NCBI GenBank assembly: GCA_018824795.1 | Contig: JAHJFL010000052.1 | Coordinates: 1-7,096 of the forward strand | From: a bacterium | GTDB taxonomy: Bacteria; Campylobacterota; Campylobacteria; Campylobacterales; Sulfurimonadaceae | Length of the DNA stretch: 7,096 nt | Direction of reading: 5' to 3' | Part shown: positions 1-5,787 of the stretch, piece by piece | Layout: each line of letters starts with the position of its first letter | How positions within the stretch are numbered: the stretch's first letter is position 1 | The notes under the pieces: model-generated | Seen by the model: the letters and a program-made list of their open reading frames with translations, nothing else | The model's database searches: none | Told to the model about the DNA's origin: nothing | Position numbers and translations under genes: made by a program

Positions 1-68
1 AGTTATACAGCCTTAGTGTAAAAGAGAAATATAGCATGAACATAGCAAAACGACTATTTGATGACTAA
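1..68 (+). CDS. Possible 3' end of an unidentified gene (partial)
   Basis: Frame 3 is open from the left edge to a TAA at 66-68, reading LYSLSVKEKYSMNIAKRLFDD at its end; the other two plus frames stop within the first 21 bases. The short peptide is mixed charged and hydrophobic, as a genuine C-terminus could be, and it would converge on the response regulator gene that ends at 110. Twenty-two codons are too few to name a family, and such a length can stay open by chance. Positions 69-109 hold no gene, and I see no convincing hairpin terminator there. Confidence 0.35.
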   Translation, partial: LYSLSVKEKYSMNIAKRLFDD

Positions 69-109
69 AAGAGATTTAAAACAGCAATTGGGCATAAAAG
101 TAACACATG

Positions 110-766
110 TCAAGGCTTATCTATCATGTACCCCATACCGCGTATATTATGAATGATATCTTCTTGAAGAAACTTTTTAAGTCTGTTCACTTCTGCCCGT
201 ATTGTGGCATTATCAACAACTTGATCATCCCAAACATAGATGCTAAACTGCTCAAAATCCACTACTCTGCCACGGTTTCTGGCGAGTATATCTATAATTT
301 GCGATTGGCGTTTGGTCAGTGTTTGCGTTAAGCCATTAAATAAAAGTGAAGAGTGCTCCTGATCGTAACTGTAGTTTTTTGAAAGTCTCAAGTGAACTCG
401 TGGTGTTTCGTTTGACAACACTATGCGGTCAAGGCGTAAAATAAGTTCTTTAAGGTGAAAGGGTTTTTTGAGGTAATCGTAACAGCCTAGTTTGTAGGCA
501 CGTGAAATATCTTCTATGTCTACAAGCGCGCTGATGTAAATAGTAGGAACATGAATTTTCAGCTCATGCAGTTTTTCTAAAAAGCTTAATCCATCCATTC
601 CCGGAACATTGATGTCCAAAAGTAACAAATCATAAGCATTTTCTTTGATAGATTCATATGCAAGTAAACCATCAAAATAACTTTCAACGCGGTGTCCTTG
701 GTCTTGCAGGTACTCTTGAATGGATTCGTTGAGCATTACTTCATCTTCTAACAGCAGTATTTTCAT
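110..766 (-). CDS. OmpR/PhoB-family two-component response regulator
   Basis: This 218-residue protein is a cytoplasmic DNA-binding regulator, presumably phosphorylated by the kinase encoded just upstream. Residues 1-115 form a receiver domain with the expected residues: acidic pair E7/D8, phosphoacceptor D51 in LLLLDINVPGMDG, S79 at the Thr/Ser switch position, Y98 as the aromatic switch, and K101 followed by P102. Residues from about 125 to 218 form a winged-helix effector domain with TLTKRQSQIIDIL at its start, a recognition-helix region around DNATIRAEVNRLKK, and a C-terminal wing ending GMGYMI. The length is normal for the family. The ATG at 764-766 is 11 bases beyond the kinase stop, and the kinase TAA overlaps an AAGG ribosome-binding site, so translational coupling is likely. 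The target genes and the signal cannot be told from the sequence, so no gene symbol is given. Confidence 0.93.
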   Translation of the reverse strand: MKILLLEDEVMLNESIQEYLQDQGHRVESYFDGLLAYESIKENAYDLLLLDINVPGMDGLSFLEKLHELKIHVPTIYISALVDIEDISRAYKLGCYDYLKKPFHLKELILRLDRIVLSNETPRVHLRLSKNYSYDQEHSSLLFNGLTQTLTKRQSQIIDILARNRGRVVDFEQFSIYVWDDQVVDNATIRAEVNRLKKFLQEDIIHNIRGMGYMIDKP

Positions 767-777
767 TTTCTCATACC

Positions 778-2022
778 TTATTGTCCCATCATTTTAAATC
801 TATAGGTAAATGTTGTTTTTTCATTGTTAGAGTCTAATAAAATTTGCACATTCTCTTCGTCACAAATTGTTTTTACAAGTCTAAGTCCAATTCCAAAACC
901 TTCACGTTTTTCTTCTTCTCTGTAATATGCTTCAAAAACTTTGTCTCTGTCTTTAATCTCTTTGGATTTACTTGCAACTGACATTTCCACAAACTGTCCA
1001 TACACCTTTATACTAATCTCTATGGTTTCATTTGCAAGCGTATATTTAATTGCGTTTGTAATCGTATTGTCAACGATTCTCTGAAGTTTCGTTTCATTAA
1101 AATAGATGTAAACGCCAGGAGCAGACGAGATATATTGAAAGTGTAATTTGGAAAGTTCCGCGACTTCACTAAAAAAATCCACCCTGCTGCTTACATATAT
1201 GCTTAAATCAAGCGCACTTTTTGGGTACTCGACTTGGTCTTTTTTCACAAGATAGCTCAAATCATCATAAATACTAAAAATATTTTTTGCCGCAGCCTCT
1301 ATTTTTGAGAGCTGTCTGTCTTTGCCATTTTTCATAATAAATAACTCAATACTTGTCAGCATAACGCTCAACGGTGTATTCGTCTCATGGACGGTATATT
1401 TTAAAAACTCTTTTTGGGAATTTAAAATATCTTCTGAGAATTTTTTTTCAATTATAAGATTTTCATTTATACGAACAAGATCTGCTGTTTTCTTTTTAAT
1501 ACGTTCTTCAAGGCCGGTGTTCAGCTCTTTTAAGTTACGTTTTTGCTCACTAATAGTATCTACCATATCATTGGCATAACCAACCATCGTCTTAAACTCT
1601 TTAAAGAAAATAGCATTAGGATTAAGAACCTGTTCATTTTGGGCTGTATCTTTAAAGAAATCTAAAAAAGCTTGAATATCTCTTTGCAGTAATGTGTTAA
1701 AAATCTTATAAAAACCTAGCATAATCGCAAAAAGTATAAACGCTAGCGTTGCAATAGCAATAGTATTTTTAATGAGTAGAGTTTTTAATTTTTTTTGATG
1801 AACCTCATAACTCTCGTTAATAGACCAATTTTTACTGTTGTTCTGCTGCTGTTCATAAAGCGTTCTCTCATAATCATGATAATTTTCTTTAATAAGCAAA
1901 TAGGCAAAAATGATGGTAAAAAGAAAAATAAACAGTGTTGTAAAAATATTTGCCTGTTTAATAGTAATGGAACTTACTTTGCGTAAAAAATAGGTGTGTG
2001 CTTTATCTATTGCGTTTAACAA
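778..2022 (-). CDS. Membrane-bound sensor histidine kinase
   Basis: This 414-residue kinase sits in the inner membrane and probably phosphorylates the regulator encoded downstream. Two hydrophobic helices are visible at about residues 26-44 and 84-106. They enclose a periplasmic loop of only about 40 residues, rich in Gln and Asn, too short for a normal Cache or PAS sensor domain. A HAMP-like stretch (about 107-160) leads into a charged coiled coil (about 160-200). The H-box is HETNTPL with H212; it has Asn where many kinases carry Arg or Lys, and it keeps the E-x-x-T pattern (E213, T216) associated with phosphatase activity. The N-box (N319, N323) and G2 glycines (GFGIGL, 375-380) are present, but the usual D-x-G-x-G G1 box is replaced by VASKSKEI (349-356). 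The start is TTG at 2020-2022: an in-frame TAG lies seven codons upstream, AAGG is about 10 bases away, and the first internal Met is residue 101. Confidence 0.9.
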   Translation of the reverse strand: MLNAIDKAHTYFLRKVSSITIKQANIFTTLFIFLFTIIFAYLLIKENYHDYERTLYEQQQNNSKNWSINESYEVHQKKLKTLLIKNTIAIATLAFILFAIMLGFYKIFNTLLQRDIQAFLDFFKDTAQNEQVLNPNAIFFKEFKTMVGYANDMVDTISEQKRNLKELNTGLEERIKKKTADLVRINENLIIEKKFSEDILNSQKEFLKYTVHETNTPLSVMLTSIELFIMKNGKDRQLSKIEAAAKNIFSIYDDLSYLVKKDQVEYPKSALDLSIYVSSRVDFFSEVAELSKLHFQYISSAPGVYIYFNETKLQRIVDNTITNAIKYTLANETIEISIKVYGQFVEMSVASKSKEIKDRDKVFEAYYREEEKREGFGIGLRLVKTICDEENVQILLDSNNEKTTFTYRFKMMGQ

Positions 2023-2031
2023 ATCTCTTTT

Positions 2032-2036
2032 ACCTT
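2032..2036 (-). promoter_or_regulatory. Ribosome-binding site supporting a TTG start for the kinase
   Basis: On the minus strand the sequence before the kinase reads AGAAGGTAAAAGAGAT followed by TTG. The AAGG core lies about 10 bases before the TTG. No ATG or GTG exists in this frame between the upstream TAG and the first transmembrane helix, so TTG is the best start. Confidence 0.6.
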
Positions 2037-2058
2037 CTAAAACCTAGTTTAAAAAATG

Positions 2059-2064
2059 ATTATA
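2059..2064 (-). promoter_or_regulatory. Probable -10 box of the histidine kinase operon
   Basis: The minus strand carries a perfect TATAAT here (GATATAATC). Transcription would begin near 2052 and leave a leader of about 30 bases before the TTG start. No recognisable -35 hexamer is present, which is usual for housekeeping promoters in Campylobacterota. The box points away from the PPIase promoter, about 35 bases from it. Confidence 0.5.
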
Positions 2065-2099
2065 TCTTTATTATTTTTATAGTTTTTAGAAAGTTTAAC

Positions 2100-2105
2100 T
2101 ATAAT
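2100..2105 (+). promoter_or_regulatory. Probable -10 box of the PPIase gene
   Basis: A perfect TATAAT in the context AACTATAATTTCAAAA, followed by an AAAGGA ribosome-binding site (2122-2127) and the ATG at 2134. The expected start site is near 2112, giving a leader of about 22 bases. There is no TTGACA-like -35 box. The hexamer forms part of an inverted repeat and belongs to the shared promoter motif described in the findings. Confidence 0.6.
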
Positions 2106-2117
2106 TTCAAAATTATA
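2100..2117. repeat. Perfect 8-bp inverted repeat over the PPIase promoter
   Basis: TATAATTTCAAAATTATA consists of arms TATAATTT and AAATTATA around a CA spacer. It covers the -10 hexamer and the predicted transcription start. This is the geometry of a repressor operator, but it is made of A and T apart from one C, so chance is a real alternative in an AT-rich intergenic region. Confidence 0.4.
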
Positions 2118-2133
2118 AAATAAAGGAATTTTA

Positions 2134-2637
2134 ATGTTTGGAAGAAAAGAACTAAAAGTATACGATTTAAGTGAAGCAGAGTTAAGTAAACTTCAATATG
2201 CAAAATTTGAAACAAGCAAAGGGACAATCTGGGTAAAATTATTTCCAGAAGAAGCTCCTAACACAGTCGCGAACTTTGCAGATTTAGCAAACTCAGGTTT
2301 CTATGATGACTTAAACTTTCACCGTGTTATCCCTGGATTTATGGCTCAAGGCGGTTGTCCTCACGGAACTGGAACAGGCGGACCTGACTATGCTATTCCA
2401 TGTGAGACTGCACTAAACACATCTCGCCACACAAGAGGAACTCTTTCAATGGCTCACGCTGGACCAAATACAGGTGGAAGCCAATTCTTCATCACTTTCG
2501 TTGCAACTCCACACTTAGACGGTGTTCACACAGTTTTTGGAGCTATTGAAAAAGACGATGCAGAGAGCTTTGCAGTTCTTGACAGCATTAAAGGTCAAGA
2601 CGAAATCGTTTCTATCAGAGTTGTAGAAACAAAATAA
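2134..2637 (+). CDS. Cyclophilin-type peptidyl-prolyl cis-trans isomerase
   Basis: This 167-residue enzyme catalyses cis-trans isomerisation of peptide bonds before proline and so assists protein folding. No signal peptide is visible, so it should act in the cytoplasm. After a charged N-terminal lead of about 25 residues, the cyclophilin core shows FHRVIPGFMAQGG (62-74), which includes the catalytic Arg (R64) and the active-site Phe and Gln (F69, Q72), then GGSQFFITF (114-122) and HLDGVHTVFG (127-136). His127 stands where human cyclophilin A has the tryptophan that binds cyclosporin; this is common in bacterial members and suggests weak drug binding. The AAAGGA ribosome-binding site lies 6 bases before the ATG. 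The gene appears monocistronic: it diverges from the kinase and converges with pcm. The family is clear, but the symbol (ppiA or ppiB) cannot be settled from the sequence. Confidence 0.95.
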   Translation: MFGRKELKVYDLSEAELSKLQYAKFETSKGTIWVKLFPEEAPNTVANFADLANSGFYDDLNFHRVIPGFMAQGGCPHGTGTGGPDYAIPCETALNTSRHTRGTLSMAHAGPNTGGSQFFITFVATPHLDGVHTVFGAIEKDDAESFAVLDSIKGQDEIVSIRVVETK

Positions 2638-2645
2638 TACGTCTA

Positions 2646-2671
2646 TTTTTCCATCTTTAGAGATGGAAAAA
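2646..2671. other. 11-bp hairpin between convergent PPIase and pcm genes
   Basis: TTTTTCCATCT (2646-2656) and AGATGGAAAAA (2661-2671) pair perfectly around the loop TTAG. Its place, 8 bases after the PPIase stop and 18 bases beyond the pcm stop, suggests a two-way 3'-end signal. However, on both strands the T-run comes before the hairpin and an A-run follows it, so the U-tract of a standard intrinsic terminator is missing. It may instead stabilise 3' ends or act with Rho. Confidence 0.55.
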
Positions 2672-2689
2672 CGCAGTTCGATCCCTTCT

Positions 2690-3301
2690 TTATGTAATCA
2701 ACGGAACAAAAGAAAATCCGTAATGCTCAAGAGCTTTAAGTTCTCCATTCTCCACTTTAGTAATCTCATAAATAGAACTTCGTATTGGTATGACTAACTT
2801 ACCGCCAATTTTTAGCTGATGCATTAACTCGTAAGGAAACTCCTCGGCAGCAGCAGAAACTAAAATACGGTCAAAGGTTTCATTAGGAATACCAAGATGA
2901 GTTCCGGCATGAATTATTTGGGCATTTTTAAAGCCAAATTTTTCCACATTTTTTTTGCCAAATGCAACAAGTTCATCGACTCTTTCTACCCCAACAACAG
3001 AACCCTCATTACCGACTATGTAAGCCAAAAGTGCTGTCGTCCATCCCGAGCCGCTTCCAATATCTAAAACCTTGTCTCCTCGTTGTGCGTCAAGCATCTC
3101 AAGCATCGTGGCAACTGTTGTGGGCTGTGAAATTGTCTGGCCTTTACCTATACTAAGCGGATAATCTCCATAAATATCGTTTACATCTGCATCGCCAATA
3201 AAATGTGCTCTGTCAATCTGTTCAAATGCTTCTGTAATATTACTCGAATAGAGGACACCTTTATTTATCAGATGGTTGATGAGTTCAGAATTAGAATGCA
3301 T
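2690..3301 (-). CDS. pcm: Protein-L-isoaspartate O-methyltransferase
   Basis: Pcm methylates isoaspartyl residues in aged proteins with S-adenosylmethionine, the first step in restoring normal aspartyl linkages; it acts in the cytoplasm. The 203 residues match the usual length. The N-terminal family signature is present as YPLSIGKGQTISQP (47-60), then VATMLEML. The SAM-binding motif I is VLDIGSGSGW (78-87) and post-I is VVGVER (102-107), with E106 expected to contact the ribose. Later come FDRILVSAAAEEFP (143-156) and LKIGGKLVIPI (163-173). The motif that is usually GDG reads AGTHLG (132-137), a substitution seen directly, with uncertain effect. The ATG at 3299-3301 has a GAGAGGA ribosome-binding site 7 bases upstream. 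The gene diverges from queH and converges on the PPIase gene. Confidence 0.93.
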   Translation of the reverse strand: MHSNSELINHLINKGVLYSSNITEAFEQIDRAHFIGDADVNDIYGDYPLSIGKGQTISQPTTVATMLEMLDAQRGDKVLDIGSGSGWTTALLAYIVGNEGSVVGVERVDELVAFGKKNVEKFGFKNAQIIHAGTHLGIPNETFDRILVSAAAEEFPYELMHQLKIGGKLVIPIRSSIYEITKVENGELKALEHYGFSFVPLIT

Positions 3302-3334
3302 GTCGCTATCCTCTCTTAATCTTTAATAGAACTT

Positions 3335-3340
3335 ATCTTA
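3335..3340 (-). promoter_or_regulatory. Weak candidate -10 box for pcm
   Basis: The minus strand reads TAAGAT in the context GGTAAGATAAG, which would place a start near 3328 and give a leader of about 27 bases. It is a moderate match to TATAAT with no -35 box. TATTAA nearer the gene is an alternative. Confidence 0.25.
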
Positions 3341-3386
3341 CCTTATTCTGTTAAATTTCCAGATATAAGGCTAAAAATTATTTTGC

Positions 3387-3392
3387 TATACT
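3387..3392 (+). promoter_or_regulatory. Probable extended -10 promoter of queH
   Basis: TTTTGCTATACTTGCGAAAA contains TATACT preceded by TG at the extended -10 position. The start is expected near 3399, which leaves a leader of only about 13 bases containing the AAAGGAG ribosome-binding site at 3401-3407. Confidence 0.55.
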
Positions 3393-3411
3393 TGCGAAAA
3401 AAAGGAGATGA

Positions 3412-4494
3412 ATGTTAGTACATATATGCTGTAGCGTGGATTCACATTTCTTTTTAGAAAAACTCCAAAAAGATTATCCGCAGGAAAAACTTACCGGCTT
3501 TTTTTATGACCCTAACATTCATCCTTACTCTGAGTACCAGCTGCGTTTACTCGATGTTCAACGCTCATGTAAAAAACTCGGTATTGAAGTTCTTGAAGGC
3601 GAATATGATTTTGAGGCTTGGATGCAGGCTGTGCGAGGCTTGGAAAACGAACCTGAAAAAGGTGCCAGATGCGAAGTCTGCTTTGACAAACGCTTCGATG
3701 TGAGTGCAAACAAAGCGCTTGAACTTGGCGAGAAAAAAATTACAACAACATTGCTTGTCAGTCCGCTGAAATCTCAAGAACAGCTCAAACGTGTCGGTGA
3801 CTTGTTTTATGAAAAACACGGAGTTGAGTTTATAGCAGTAGATTACCGTTCAGGCGGTGGGACACAGGACCAAAGCCGTGTTACAAAAGAAGAACAGTTG
3901 TATCGTCAAGATTATTGCGGCTGCGTTTACGGGCTTACAATGCAAAGAGATCAGCAAGAGCGCTTAATGGATGAAATGTTCTCACCTATCTCAAACCAAA
4001 TTCTTCCGGCTTCTATTGAAGAACGTTTAGAAATGTACAGAAAACGCATGGAACTTGAAGATGAGGGTATAGAATACAAAATCATCAAACAGAAGTTTTT
4101 AAACTACCGTCAGCTTAATTTTAAAATCACTGAAGGCAAAAATAAAACGCTGAATGCTTACGCTCTTTCTTACTCAACACTTCCAAGAAAAAAAGCACAA
4201 GGCAAGGTGGAATTTGAGGCTCAAAATATACACTATTTTAACCGTGAAGAGATAAAGTTTATAAGCTTAGATTATTTTAATGAGCTTGCAAAAACGCAGT
4301 ACAAAGATATAAATGAGCTGATATTTAATCCTCCGCGTTTTAGTGATGAGCTAAAAGTCAGAGATACGCTCACAGGTTCAAGCTATGATTTAACCCCAAT
4401 AATAGTGCTCCAAGAGATTATACAAAGCAAATTGGAGATAACTCTCGATGCTAAAACATACGAAGATGTCAAAGAAAAACTAATCATTATATAA
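3412..4494 (+). CDS. queH: Epoxyqueuosine reductase QueH with long C-terminal extension
   Basis: QueH carries out the last step of queuosine synthesis, reducing epoxyqueuosine to queuosine at the tRNA wobble position; it is an iron-sulfur enzyme unrelated to the cobalamin-dependent QueG. The cysteine pattern of the family is complete: adjacent C6-C7 in HICCSVDS near the N-terminus, C87 and C90 in RCEVCFDKR, and C169 and C171 in YCGCVYG. Other family blocks are [12 protein letters not shown] (31-42), the conserved D-F-E-x-W (66-70) and the Gly/Asp/Gln/Ser stretch at 147-155. The QueH core ends near residue 185. The remaining roughly 175 residues have no motif I recognise, are rich in Lys and Glu, and make the protein far longer than the typical form of about 200 residues. 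AAGGAG lies 4 bases before the ATG. An alternative ATG at 3408 is out of frame. Confidence 0.92.
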   Translation: MLVHICCSVDSHFFLEKLQKDYPQEKLTGFFYDPNIHPYSEYQLRLLDVQRSCKKLGIEVLEGEYDFEAWMQAVRGLENEPEKGARCEVCFDKRFDVSANKALELGEKKITTTLLVSPLKSQEQLKRVGDLFYEKHGVEFIAVDYRSGGGTQDQSRVTKEEQLYRQDYCGCVYGLTMQRDQQERLMDEMFSPISNQILPASIEERLEMYRKRMELEDEGIEYKIIKQKFLNYRQLNFKITEGKNKTLNAYALSYSTLPRKKAQGKVEFEAQNIHYFNREEIKFISLDYFNELAKTQYKDINELIFNPPRFSDELKVRDTLTGSSYDLTPIIVLQEIIQSKLEITLDAKTYEDVKEKLIII

Positions 4495-4506
4495 TAAATA
4501 TTCAGC

Positions 4507-4512
4507 TAAAAT
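4507..4512 (+). promoter_or_regulatory. Probable -10 box of the fabZ-lpxA-clpX-mreB unit
   Basis: TAAAAT within ATTCAGCTAAAATTGCCAAAA closely resembles the queH promoter region. Transcription should start near 4519, giving a leader of about 23 bases before the fabZ ATG at 4542. No hairpin separates queH from this site, so read-through from queH may also contribute. Confidence 0.5.
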
Positions 4513-4541
4513 TGCCAAAATTATTATTAAGGCTTTTACAT

Positions 4542-4991
4542 ATGACTATGGATGTTATGGAAATACAAAAAATTTTACCTCACCGCTATCCATTTTTACT
4601 TGTGGACCGTGTGACGGACATAGTAAAAAATGAAACTCTTACTGCATACAAAAATGTATCTATCAGTGAGCAAGTATTTCAAGGTCACTTTCCCGGCCAC
4701 CCAATCTACCCTGGCGTTATGATTCTTGAAGGTATGGCTCAGGCTGGCGGTATTTTGGCATTTCAAAGCATGGATGACATGAGCGAAGAAGAAGCTGCAA
4801 ACAAAGTAGTTTATTTCATGAGCATCGACAAAGCAAAATTTCGCGCACCAGTAAAACCGGGTGACAAACTAGAATATCGCATAACTGTTATCAAAAGAAA
4901 AGGATCTATCTGGGTTCTTGACGGTAAAGCATATGTAGACGACTCTCTTGTATCAGAAGCTGAATTAAAAGCTATGATAGTAGATAAATAA
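4542..4991 (+). CDS. fabZ: 3-hydroxyacyl-ACP dehydratase FabZ
   Basis: FabZ dehydrates (3R)-3-hydroxyacyl-ACP to trans-2-enoyl-ACP in fatty-acid elongation, in the cytoplasm. The protein starts [20 protein letters not shown], typical of the family from the fourth residue on. The catalytic pair is His49 in GHFPGHP and Glu63 in the helix [10 protein letters not shown], the same numbering known for Pseudomonas Fab[13 protein letters not shown] (98-108) is another family block. At 149 residues the length is normal. The frame can be opened to a TTG at 4512, but I chose the ATG at 4542: AAGG at 4529-4532 lies 9 bases upstream, the TTG overlaps the -10 box, and the ten extra residues match nothing typical of FabZ. 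lpxA follows after 10 bases, consistent with both enzymes using the same 3-hydroxyacyl-ACP pool. Confidence 0.95.
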   Translation: MTMDVMEIQKILPHRYPFLLVDRVTDIVKNETLTAYKNVSISEQVFQGHFPGHPIYPGVMILEGMAQAGGILAFQSMDDMSEEEAANKVVYFMSIDKAKFRAPVKPGDKLEYRITVIKRKGSIWVLDGKAYVDDSLVSEAELKAMIVDK

Positions 4992-5001
4992 AAGAAATAT
5001 T

Positions 5002-5787
5002 ATGAGCAAAATATCACACCTCGCAGTCGTAGAAGATGGTGCAAAAATTGGTGAAAATGTTGAAATAGCTGCGTTTTGTTTTATCTCTTCGCAGTCGACT
5101 ATCGGCGATGGGACGAGCATTGCACAAGGCGCATGTATCTATGGAAATACAACTATTGGCAAAAATAACCGTATATTTTCTCATGCCGTTCTTGGCTCCA
5201 TTCCACAAGATTTAAAATTTGCCGGCGAAGATGTAGAACTCATCATCGGTGACAACAACACAATTAGAGAATTTACTCTTTTTAACCCTGGAACAAAAGG
5301 CGGCGGTGGAAAAACTGTTGTTGGCGACAATAACCTTTTTATGGGTTATGTACACTTAGGGCATGATGTCATTATCGGTAACAACTGCATATTTGCAAAC
5401 GCAGCGACTCTTGCGGGTCATGTTGTAGTTGGTAACTATGCGGTCGTTGGCGGAATGACTCCAATTCATCAATTTGTAAACATTGGCGATTTCGCAATGA
5501 TTGCAGGTGCGAGCGCCCTTTCTCAGGATGTTCCGCCTTACTGTTTAGCTGAAGGAAACCGTGCAACACTTCGCGGACTCAATCTAAACGGTCTTCGTCG
5601 TCACCTCGAGAGAGATGATATCAATGCTCTTAAATCTGCCTATAGAGATTTATTTGAATCTGGACAGGCTTTAAAAGAGAGCGCAACTGAAATATTAGAA
5701 AATACAACAAACAATTATGTGAAGGATTTATGTACTTTTGTCATTGAGACAAAACGCGGAATCCCATTTGAGAGGAAAAATATATGA
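5002..5787 (+). CDS. lpxA: UDP-N-acetylglucosamine acyltransferase LpxA
   Basis: LpxA transfers a 3-hydroxyacyl chain from ACP to UDP-GlcNAc or its 3-amino analogue, the first step of lipid A synthesis, in the cytoplasm as a trimer. Residues 1-185 are left-handed beta-helix hexapeptide repeats (for example IGENVE, IGDGTS, IGKNNR, IGNNCI). The catalytic region is HLGHD with His121 equivalent to E. coli His125 and His118 to His122; His140, His156 and Gln157 match E. coli His144, His160 and Gln161. Gly169 lies where E. coli has Gly173, the residue that allows a C14 chain, so a long acyl donor is inferred. A helical C-terminal domain runs from about 192 to 261. The length of 261 matches the family. 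The ribosome-binding site is weak (AAAGAAA), suggesting coupling to fabZ. The TGA overlaps the clpX ATG. Confidence 0.96.
   Translation: MSKISHLAVVEDGAKIGENVEIAAFCFISSQSTIGDGTSIAQGACIYGNTTIGKNNRIFSHAVLGSIPQDLKFAGEDVELIIGDNNTIREFTLFNPGTKGGGGKTVVGDNNLFMGYVHLGHDVIIGNNCIFANAATLAGHVVVGNYAVVGGMTPIHQFVNIGDFAMIAGASALSQDVPPYCLAEGNRATLRGLNLNGLRRHLERDDINALKSAYRDLFESGQALKESATEILENTTNNYVKDLCTFVIETKRGIPFERKNI

Noticed and set aside
69..109. Possible terminator after the response regulator
   Set aside because: The only symmetry seen is the short CAATTG palindrome; there is no stem followed by a T-run on either strand.
162..172. Short palindrome TTCTTGAAGAA inside the response regulator gene
   Set aside because: It is short, lies in coding sequence and is explained by ordinary codons; nothing places it near a promoter.
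107..331. Plus-strand open frame of 74 codons, antisense to the response regulator
   Set aside because: It lies wholly within the 3' part of a clear response regulator gene, has no family character, and no good ribosome-binding site was seen.
1322..1579. Plus-strand hydrophobic open frame of 85 codons within the kinase gene
   Set aside because: Its Phe/Ser/Ile-rich translation is what the reverse complement of an AT-rich, Lys/Glu-rich coiled coil produces; it is not an independent membrane protein.
3512..3819. Two minus-strand open frames inside queH
   Set aside because: Both are antisense shadows of a well-supported coding region whose frame carries all the family cysteines; their translations show no plausible domain.
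4495..4541. Small RNA or riboswitch between queH and fabZ
   Set aside because: The gap is only 47 bases, AT-rich, without a stable stem, and is fully explained by a -10 box, start site and ribosome-binding site.
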